From positions 1 through 64,000 of the forward strand of contig JAHDQY010000032.1 in the NCBI GenBank assembly GCA_018433595.1: a DNA stretch of 64,000 nucleotides, in the 5' to 3' direction. Shown here one piece after another: positions 52,194 through 58,169 of this stretch. The notes under the pieces were generated by a model. It worked only from the letters and a program-made list of their open reading frames with translations, was not told the DNA's origin and ran no database searches. Every line of letters begins with the position of its first letter. Position 1 is the first letter of the stretch. The DNA comes from Synergistales bacterium. Its GTDB lineage: Bacteria; Synergistota; Synergistia; Synergistales; Aminithiophilaceae. Position numbers and translations under genes: made by a program.

Positions 52194-53336
52194 ATGTCAG
52201 CGCTCCGCCGTCTTCTCGCGGCGCTTCTCTTTCCGGTCCTGGCCCTCGTCTCGGGCGAGGTGCTCCTGGAGCGCCACGGCCTGGCCGGGAGGCTCTTGCC
52301 CGTCGAGGCGGCCCGCCTGGCCCGACTGGCCGATTACGACTACGTCGCCGACATCGAGGCGCTGCGCGGGGAGGGACTCCTCGCCGAGGCCCTGGAGCTG
52401 GCCCGTTACGTCGCGGCCCACCCCGATCTCCCCGGCCACGGACGGGCCCTCGCTCTCGAAGCCGAGCTGGACGGTGAACTTCACTCCCTCTGGGGTTGGT
52501 CGAAGCGGGCCGCCTGGGGTTTCCTCTCCGGCGAAGCGGAGACGATGGAGGCGGCAGGCGGCGCCATCCTCTCGGACATGCTTCTTTACGGTGACCTGCG
52601 AGACCTGGCGAAACAGGCCTACTGCGGGGCGACGGGCAAGGAGACCGATCCGCTGCTGATCGCTCTCTCCGGCGTGGGCCTGCTCACCGAGGTCGTCGAC
52701 GGCATCGACTGGGCCCCGGCGGTGCTCAAGGTTTTCCGGAAGGCCGGGGCGATGACGAAGCGGTTCGGAGACTGGCTTCTGACCCTGTCGAAGAGCTCCG
52801 TCGCGGCCAGGCGCCTCGACCCGATGCTGAAGGGCCTCTTTGAAAACATCCGGGTGATGAGGGATTCCGTCGGTCTCCCCCGGACGATGCGTCTCTTCCG
52901 CCACGTCGACGACGGCGGTGATGCGGCCCTGCTGGCCCGGTCGGTCTCGCGCCACGGCGATGCCGCCTACCTGGCCGTCAAAAACGGAGGGGAGGAGGGC
53001 GTCGCACTGCTCCGGCGCCTCGACGGGGCCCCGGGGGCGGAGAAGCTGCTTGCCCTGGCGGCCCGCAAAGGGCGGGGAGGCGTCACGTTCCTTCTCCGTC
53101 CTCCCTCACGGCTCTGGGTCACCCTGAGCCGCGGCGCCAGGATTTTTCACCTCGACCGGATCGAAACCTTTTTGAAGGACTGGGTTCTCCGCGACGGCAG
53201 GGTCCTCTGGGGGGTCTGGGGCGCCTTCTTTGCCGGTCTGGGAGGGACGGCCCTCTCGGGAAGGCGCGCCCTGAAGGCCGCCGGGCGCCGCCTCGCCGCC
53301 TCCAAGGGGTCGGGCGGCGAGATGGCGGGAGGCTGA
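52194..53336 (+). CDS. Unknown protein in the methionine operon
   Basis: The 380-residue protein has a hydrophobic N-terminus (LRRLLAALLFPVLALVSGEVLL) that may be a signal or anchor, and a second hydrophobic stretch near the end (LWGVWGAFFAGLGGTALSG). The middle is Arg/Leu-rich and helical, with a repeated 'RRLD' element (ARRLDPMLKGLF; LLRRLDGAPG). It resembles no family I know. It starts 2 bp after metF, so it is translationally coupled and probably expressed with the methionine genes. Orthologues in the same place in related genomes would be the best clue to function. Confidence 0.75.
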   Translation: MSALRRLLAALLFPVLALVSGEVLLERHGLAGRLLPVEAARLARLADYDYVADIEALRGEGLLAEALELARYVAAHPDLPGHGRALALEAELDGELHSLWGWSKRAAWGFLSGEAETMEAAGGAILSDMLLYGDLRDLAKQAYCGATGKETDPLLIALSGVGLLTEVVDGIDWAPAVLKVFRKAGAMTKRFGDWLLTLSKSSVAARRLDPMLKGLFENIRVMRDSVGLPRTMRLFRHVDDGGDAALLARSVSRHGDAAYLAVKNGGEEGVALLRRLDGAPGAEKLLALAARKGRGGVTFLLRPPSRLWVTLSRGARIFHLDRIETFLKDWVLRDGRVLWGVWGAFFAGLGGTALSGRRALKAAGRRLAASKGSGGEMAGG

Positions 53337-53341
53337 CGGCC

Positions 53342-54067
53342 GTGGCCTCCGTCGACGTCGTCTTTTCCCCGGCTGAACCGCTCCCCCGGGCCGACTGCTG
53401 GCTCGTCGTCGATCTTCTGCGGGCTTCGACGACGATCGTCGCCTTTTTCGAGCGCGGCGGCCGCTGCCTCCTGCCGGCGGCGGCCGTCGACGAGGCCCGG
53501 GATCTGAAGAGGAGGCTTCCCGGCCGGTGGCTTCTCATGGGAGAGCGTAACGCCCTGCCTCCTGAGGGATTCGACCTCGGCAATTCGCCGCTGGAGCTGG
53601 CCTCCGTCGACATGACCGCCTTCGACGGCGCCGTCATGACCACCACCAACGGCACGAGGGCCCTGCTGGCGGCGGCGGAGAGGGGGGGCGAAATCCGCGT
53701 CGCCTGCGCCCGGAACGCCAGGGCTGCGGCGGTCCGGGCTGCGGCTTTCCGCTCCGTCGCCGTCTTCTGCGCCGGCCTTGAGGGGCGCCCGGCGCTGGAC
53801 GATACGGCCTGCGCCGGCCTGCTCGTCGACCGCCTCCTCGAAAGGGGTCCCCGGGAGCTCGGTGACGGAGCCCAAATGGCCCTGTCTCTCTTTCGCGACT
53901 GCCGGTGCAGCCTGGCCGATCTCGTCTCCATGTCCCGGCACGGCCGCCGCCTCAAGACCCTGGGCCTTGAGGCGGACCTGCTCTACTGCTGCGAAACGGA
54001 CCGGAGCGACTGGGGCGCCCGCCTGGAAAGGTGCGGGGGGCTGATGAGACTCCTGCCGGAGCGCTAG
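53342..54067 (+). CDS. ComB-family 2-phosphosulfolactate phosphatase-like protein
   Basis: The 241-residue protein matches the ComB family (PF04029): VVDLLRASTTIVAFFE, LLMGERNALPPEGFDLGNSP, AVMTTTNGTRALL and CAGLEGRPALDDTACAGLLV are the conserved blocks. ComB hydrolyses 2-phosphosulfolactate in coenzyme M synthesis, but family members occur in many bacteria without that pathway, where the substrate is unknown. GTG 53342 is 5 bp after the preceding gene, making it the seventh enzyme-sized gene of the met operon; a sulfur-related role is inference. It ends 4 bp into the convergent CsaA-like gene. Confidence 0.85.
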   Translation: MASVDVVFSPAEPLPRADCWLVVDLLRASTTIVAFFERGGRCLLPAAAVDEARDLKRRLPGRWLLMGERNALPPEGFDLGNSPLELASVDMTAFDGAVMTTTNGTRALLAAAERGGEIRVACARNARAAAVRAAAFRSVAVFCAGLEGRPALDDTACAGLLVDRLLERGPRELGDGAQMALSLFRDCRCSLADLVSMSRHGRRLKTLGLEADLLYCCETDRSDWGARLERCGGLMRLLPER

Positions 54068-54408
54068 AAAATCCGAGCTCCCAGAGGGACGTCCCCGTCG
54101 ACGGAAAGGAGCGCCACCCGACCTTTGGCGTCGGGGGCCCCCATGACGAGCACCTCCGAAACGAAGCCGGCGATCCGCTTGGGCGGGAAGTTGACGACGG
54201 CCACGACCCGGCGGCCGATGAGGTCGCCGATGTCGTAGAGGTCGACGATCTGGGCGCTGCTGGCCTTCACGCCGATCTCGGGGCCGAAGTCGACCTTCAG
54301 GCAGTAGCTGGGTTTGCGGGCCTTGACGTTGGGCTCGGCGGAGAGAATGCGCCCCACCCTCATGTCGACGGCGAGAAAGGTTTCGTAGTCGAGGTCTTTC
54401 GCGGTCAT
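54064..54408 (-). CDS. csaA: CsaA-like tRNA-binding-domain protein
   Basis: The 114-residue protein is a stand-alone EMAPII/OB tRNA-binding domain: FLAVDMRVGRILSAEPNVKARKPSYCLKVDFG, SSAQIVDLYD, VVAVVNFPPKRIAGFVSEVLVMG. CsaA proteins act as export-related chaperones and bind tRNA-like structures; the same fold is the C-terminus of methionyl-tRNA synthetase. Its stop overlaps the ComB-like stop by 4 bp (convergent). Confidence 0.9.
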   Translation of the reverse strand: MTAKDLDYETFLAVDMRVGRILSAEPNVKARKPSYCLKVDFGPEIGVKASSAQIVDLYDIGDLIGRRVVAVVNFPPKRIAGFVSEVLVMGAPDAKGRVALLSVDGDVPLGARIF

Positions 54409-54441
54409 GATCGGTCTCCTTTCTGTCCCCGCAGTTGTAAC

Positions 54442-54471
54442 GGGGGCCGCCGAAAGCCTTCGGCGGCCCCC
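54442..54471 (-). terminator. Hairpin after tryptophanase
   Basis: A perfect 13-bp stem (GGGGGCCGCCGAA/TTCGGCGGCCCCC) with an AGCC loop, 28 bp beyond the tryptophanase stop on the minus strand and upstream of the CsaA-like gene. No U-tract, so it may be a partial terminator or an RNA-stabilising end. Confidence 0.55.
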
Positions 54472-54499
54472 TGCGTTCTCTTCTGTCGGGCTTCCCGGT

Positions 54500-55891
54500 T
54501 TAGAGGTCGTACGGTTCGAGATGAACGAGGAAGTGCTTCATCCCCTTGACGGCAGGGGAGTAACCCTCTTTGAGGCCGTAGCGGATCGTATCGCGCCGCC
54601 TGAAAACGTCGATGATCTTTTCGGCGATGAACTCCATGTGGTGGTTCGTGTAGGTCCGGCGGTTGATGGCCAGACGGTAGAGCTCCAGCTTGGGGTAGAC
54701 GATCCTGCCCGTCTCGTCGGACGTGGCGAAGGCCAGAGCCCCCAGCCCGATGCCCCGGATGGCTCCCTCCCTGTAGATCTCGACGCCCAGCACGTCGGCG
54801 GGATAGGCGCTCTGGGGGATGTGGGGAAGGAAGGCGGCGGCGTCGACGAAGATGGCGTGCCCTCCTGAGGGTTTCACGCAGGGAACGCCGCCCTCGTCGA
54901 GGAGTTCGCCGAGGTAGCGGACCTGGGCGACGCGGTGGGCCAGGTACTGCTCGTCGACCATCTCCCGCAGGCCCTGGGCCAGGGCCTCCAGGTCCCTCCC
55001 GGCCAGGCCGCCGTAGGTGGCATAGCCCTCGAAGAGGATCACCCGGGGGAGGAAGGTGTTGTGCAGCTCCTCGGTGCGGCTGCAGACCATGCCGCCGATG
55101 TTGACGAGGGGATCCTTCTTGCAGGAGACGGTGATGGCATCAGCCGTGTTCATCGTCTCCTTCAGGATCTCGGCGACGGACATGCCGCGGCAGGCCTCTT
55201 CGCGGCTCTTGATGAAGTAGGCGTTCTCGGCCATCCGGGCGGCGTCGAGAAGAAGGGGGATGCCGTGACGGCGGCAGACGTCGGAGACCTGGCGGAGGTT
55301 CTCCAGGCTCACGGGCTGGCCGCCTCCGGAGTTGTTGGTGACGGTGACCATCACGAGAGGGATGCGCTCCTTGCCGTATTTCGCGATGGCCGCCTCAAGC
55401 TTTGCGATGTCCACGTTGCCCTTGAAGGGATGTTCCGCCTCGGGGCGGTAGGCCTCGTCGATGATGCAGTCCAGGGGTTCTCCGCCGTTGTTGAAGATGT
55501 GGGCCCGCGTCGTGTCGAAGGGCATGTTGAAGGGGATGATATCGCCCTTCTTGACGAGGCTCCCGAAGACGACGTTTTCCGCCGCCCGTCCCTGGTGGGT
55601 GGGGACGACGTAGTCGAAGCCCAGGACCTCCTTGACGGCCTTCTTGAGGCTGTAATAGCTGTCGGCTCCGGCATAGGCCTCGTCGCCCATCATGAGGGCG
55701 GCCCACTGCTGCTTGCTCATCGCTCCCGTCCCCGAGTCGGTCAGCAGGTCGATGTAGACGTCCTGGGACCGGAGGCCGAACATGTTGTAATGGGCTTTTT
55801 TGAGGGCCTCCTCGCGCTCGTCGCGGCTCGGGACCTTGACCGGTTCCACCATCTTGATGCGGTAGGGCTCGGGCATGATGCGTTCAACCAT
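54500..55891 (-). CDS. tnaA: Tryptophanase (tryptophan indole-lyase)
   Basis: The 463-residue PLP beta-eliminating lyase begins EPYRIKMVEPVKVPSRDERE. It has YIDLLTDSGTGAMS, GDEAYAG, VPTHQGRAAEN, NNSGGGQPVS and PLP lysine 259 in SCKKDPLVNIGG. Tyrosine phenol-lyase is the close alternative. The position of TPL's phenol-binding Arg381 (in 'RSMERG') reads IRGIGLG here, with Leu as in tryptophanases (Ile), so tryptophanase is favoured. It cleaves tryptophan to indole, pyruvate and ammonia. ATG 55891 has AAGGAG eight bases ahead; the frame to 56020 has no such site. It diverges from an NSS symporter, as expected for tryptophan uptake plus breakdown. Confidence 0.88.
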   Translation of the reverse strand: MVERIMPEPYRIKMVEPVKVPSRDEREEALKKAHYNMFGLRSQDVYIDLLTDSGTGAMSKQQWAALMMGDEAYAGADSYYSLKKAVKEVLGFDYVVPTHQGRAAENVVFGSLVKKGDIIPFNMPFDTTRAHIFNNGGEPLDCIIDEAYRPEAEHPFKGNVDIAKLEAAIAKYGKERIPLVMVTVTNNSGGGQPVSLENLRQVSDVCRRHGIPLLLDAARMAENAYFIKSREEACRGMSVAEILKETMNTADAITVSCKKDPLVNIGGMVCSRTEELHNTFLPRVILFEGYATYGGLAGRDLEALAQGLREMVDEQYLAHRVAQVRYLGELLDEGGVPCVKPSGGHAIFVDAAAFLPHIPQSAYPADVLGVEIYREGAIRGIGLGALAFATSDETGRIVYPKLELYRLAINRRTYTNHHMEFIAEKIIDVFRRRDTIRYGLKEGYSPAVKGMKHFLVHLEPYDL

Positions 55892-55957
55892 CTCAAAGAC
55901 TCCTTCGGCTGGTCTTCGGCTCGGCTGGAAAACGCCTGTGCTGCCTAAGCTGAGCTG
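55892..55957 (-). promoter_or_regulatory. Array of 12 NAG triplets in the tryptophanase leader (TRAP-like site)
   Basis: In the sense of the tnaA transcript, 12 NAG triplets occur between 55957 and 55892: CAG, CAG, TAG, CAG, CAG, CAG, GAG, AAG, CAG, AAG, GAG, GAG. Most spacers are 1-3 nt (one of 8, one of 0, one of 5). The array begins about where transcription should start and includes the AAGGAG ribosome site. TRAP binds 11 NAG triplets spaced by 2-3 nt when tryptophan is abundant. CAG and AAG are weaker TRAP ligands than GAG/UAG. Confidence 0.5.
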
Positions 55958-55962
55958 TTTCC

Positions 55963-55991
55963 GATATAACACATCCCTTATGAAAGAGCAA
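55963..55991 (-). promoter_or_regulatory. Possible tnaA promoter
   Basis: On the minus strand TTGCTC (55991-55986), a 17-bp spacer and TATATC (55968-55963). Both hexamers are imperfect, but the position gives a short leader starting at the NAG-triplet array. Confidence 0.4.
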
Positions 55992-56248
55992 TGGGAAACC
56001 GGGCCGGATGTGGCCTTCATGTGAAAAATGCCTCTTTAGTGTTACGATATCCCTATGCTATCTTCAGTTAAGAAAGGGGGGTTGCAACCTGACCTGATAC
56101 GACAGCGGATCTCCCGCCAGCCGAGACGAGACAGACTGAGATCTCCAGCCGAGTCGAGAGCAGCCGAGATGGAGTTTCCCGGGTTTGTGGTCCGAGGGAT
56201 CTGCCCCGATCATCTGCCTCTTCTTCTCGTGTGAAAGGAGAACCAGTG
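55992..56248. other. Rest of the tnaA/NSS divergent interval
   Basis: The divergent interval is 357 bp and contains no protein gene. In addition to the two NAG arrays it has a -10-like TATGCT at 56054-56059 for the symporter gene, a run of six G (56073-56078 region) and two nested ATCTC...GAGAT pairings (56109-56113 with 56138-56142; 56141-56145 with 56166-56170) that would place the NAG triplets in hairpin stems and loops. Confidence 0.5.
56118..56174 (+). promoter_or_regulatory. Array of 11 NAG triplets in the NSS symporter leader (TRAP-like site)
   Basis: In 57 nt the + strand carries exactly 11 NAG triplets in the order CAG, GAG, GAG, CAG, GAG, CAG, GAG, GAG, CAG, GAG, GAG, with spacers of 2, 2, 1, 3, 5, 2, 2, 2, 2 and 3 nt. 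Seven are GAG, the best TRAP triplet. The array contains a repeated CAGCCGAG unit (three copies) that also occurs, in the sense strand, in the tnaA leader. It ends about 75 nt before the ATG. A DNA-binding repeat is the alternative reading. Confidence 0.55.
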
Positions 56249-57640
56249 ATGTCCCAGCAGGAAGACAACAGGATGCTTCAGCGTGACCAGTTCACCTCTC
56301 GTGCCGGGTTTATTTTGGCCTCAGCCGGTTCTGCCATAGGCCTTGGCAACATCTGGCGTTTCCCCTACACGGCGGGGATGAACGGCGGTGGCGCCTTCCT
56401 CTTCGTCTACCTCTTCTTCGTCGTTTTCGTTGCCACGGCCCTTCTTCTCGTCGAATTCGTCATCGGACGCCACGGCCGGTCCAATGCCGTCGAGTGTTAC
56501 CGCAAGCTTTCGCCCCGTTTCGCCTGGGTGGGCTATCTGGGAGTGTTGACGTCCTTCCTGCTTCTTGCCTTCTACTCCGTCGTCGGAGGCTGGACGATCC
56601 GCTACGCCCTTCTGGCCTGTCTGGGACGATTTGGCGGCATCGCCCCCGAGGGGGCCGGTGCCGTCTTCGGAAACTTCATCAGTGGCGTCGGCTCTCCCAT
56701 CGGCTACCTCTTCCTCTTCATGGGGGCAACAGCCTTCATCATCGCCCAGGGCGTCGCTTCGGGCATTGAACGCTACAGCAAAATCCTCATGCCTGTCCTC
56801 TTTGTCCTTCTCGTCGCTCTCGTCCTCCGCTCCGTGACTCTTCCCGGAGCCCGAGAGGGGCTTCGGTGGTTTCTCCAGCCCGACTTCTCCAAGATCACCT
56901 TGGGCGTCGTCGTCTCGGCTCTGGCGCAGAGCTTCTTCTCCCTCAGCGTCGGCATTTCCAGCATGACCACCTATGCCAGCTATCTCGGCAAGGAGGAGAA
57001 TCTCATCCAAGCGGCCTTCTGGGTTTCCCTCTGTGATACGGCCATCGCCTGCATGGCCGGGTTTGTCATCTTCCCCGCCGTCTTCGCCTTCTCCATGGAA
57101 CCCGCCGCCGGTCCGGGGCTGGTCTTCATCACGCTTCCGGCCGTCTTTGGCGCCATGCCGGCAGGAAACATCTTTGCCGGGGCTTTCTTCGTCCTCCTCG
57201 TCATCGCCGCCCTCACGTCGTCGATCAACATGATGGAGGTGGCCGTCTCGTTCTTCTCGGAAAGATCCGGCAGGGATCGCAGGAAGGTGGCCGCCGCTTA
57301 CGGGATGATCTGTTTCGTCATCGCCATTCCGGCTTCCCTCAGCTTCGGTGCATGGAAGAATGTGACCTTCCTAGGCAAGACCATCTTTGACTGTTACGAT
57401 TACTTCGTTTCCAACATCGCGCTCTCTCTTTCGGCCCTCATGTGCGCCCTTCTCGTCGGTTGGGTCTGGAAGAAAGGAGCCATGGAGGAGCTTTCCAACA
57501 ACGGCACCATCCGCAGCGCCTACGTGCCCTTCTGGTTTTGGACCGTTCGCTACGTCTCGCCCTGGGCCGTAGGCATCATCTGGCTCGAGAGCGTCGGACT
57601 CCTTCGACCTCTGGCCGCTTTGGTGGGTATCAGTTTCTAA
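56249..57640 (+). CDS. NSS-family sodium:amino-acid symporter (tryptophan transporter, TnaT/MhsT-like)
   Basis: The 463-residue membrane protein has about 11-12 helices. The NSS signature in helix 1 is GFILASAGSAIGLGNIWRFPY, followed by NGGGAFLFVYL. Helix 8 contains ITLPAVFGAMPAGN and the sodium-site ALTSSINMMEV. Bacterial NSS proteins (LeuT, MhsT, TnaT, Tyt1) import neutral, often aromatic, amino acids with Na+. Divergent pairing with tryptophanase makes tryptophan the likely substrate; Symbiobacterium TnaT is a precedent. ATG 56249 follows AAAGGAG. RidA follows 23 bp later. Confidence 0.9.
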   Translation: MSQQEDNRMLQRDQFTSRAGFILASAGSAIGLGNIWRFPYTAGMNGGGAFLFVYLFFVVFVATALLLVEFVIGRHGRSNAVECYRKLSPRFAWVGYLGVLTSFLLLAFYSVVGGWTIRYALLACLGRFGGIAPEGAGAVFGNFISGVGSPIGYLFLFMGATAFIIAQGVASGIERYSKILMPVLFVLLVALVLRSVTLPGAREGLRWFLQPDFSKITLGVVVSALAQSFFSLSVGISSMTTYASYLGKEENLIQAAFWVSLCDTAIACMAGFVIFPAVFAFSMEPAAGPGLVFITLPAVFGAMPAGNIFAGAFFVLLVIAALTSSINMMEVAVSFFSERSGRDRRKVAAAYGMICFVIAIPASLSFGAWKNVTFLGKTIFDCYDYFVSNIALSLSALMCALLVGWVWKKGAMEELSNNGTIRSAYVPFWFWTVRYVSPWAVGIIWLESVGLLRPLAALVGISF

Positions 57641-57663
57641 AACCTTGCAAGGAGTGATGGACA

Positions 57664-58038
57664 GTGAAAAAGGCGATTCATACGGATAAGGCGCCCAAGG
57701 CTCTCGGCCCCTACTCTCAGGCCATCGACGGCGGAGATGCGGTCTTTCTCTCGGGACAGATCGGCATCGACCCGGCATCGGGCAAGTTCGCCGAGGGCGT
57801 CGAGGCCCAGGCCCGCCAGGCCCTGAAGAACATCGGCAACGTCCTGGCCGAGGCGGGGCTTTCCCTGGAGAACGTCGTCAAGACGACGATCTTTCTCACG
57901 GACATCGGGGATTTTGCCGCCGTCAACGCCGTCTATGCCTCCTTTTTCGCCGAGCCCTACCCGGCTCGATCCTGCATTCAGGTGACGGCTCTTCCCGGCG
58001 GGGCGCTTGTCGAAATCGAAGTTCTGGCCCGTCGCTAG
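57664..58038 (+). CDS. ridA: RidA/YjgF enamine/imine deaminase
   Basis: The 124-residue trimeric protein has KAPKALGPYSQAI, VFLSGQIGIDPASGKF, the conserved Arg in YPARSCIQVTALPGGALVEIE and a Glu in the last strand. RidA hydrolyses 2-aminoacrylate to pyruvate. Tryptophanase and other PLP beta-eliminating enzymes release 2-aminoacrylate, so co-location with tnaA and the tryptophan symporter makes functional sense. GTG 57664 follows AAGGAGTG; the gene ends 10 bp before an intrinsic terminator. Confidence 0.94.
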   Translation: MKKAIHTDKAPKALGPYSQAIDGGDAVFLSGQIGIDPASGKFAEGVEAQARQALKNIGNVLAEAGLSLENVVKTTIFLTDIGDFAAVNAVYASFFAEPYPARSCIQVTALPGGALVEIEVLARR

Positions 58039-58047
58039 CCGTTGCGG

Positions 58048-58078
58048 GGCGGCCTCCCGACAAGGAGGCCGCCTTTTT
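58048..58078 (+). terminator. Intrinsic terminator after ridA
   Basis: A 10-bp stem (GGCGGCCTCC/GGAGGCCGCC) with a 6-nt loop followed by TTTTT: a canonical rho-independent terminator. Confidence 0.9.
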
Positions 58079-58169
58079 CCCCCACTTCCGATGGAGTATG
58101 ATAAAAAAAGGTGACGGAATTCCACGATACCTTCCTTTCGTTGCCGATATCGAAAGTGGAGGGTGGACC

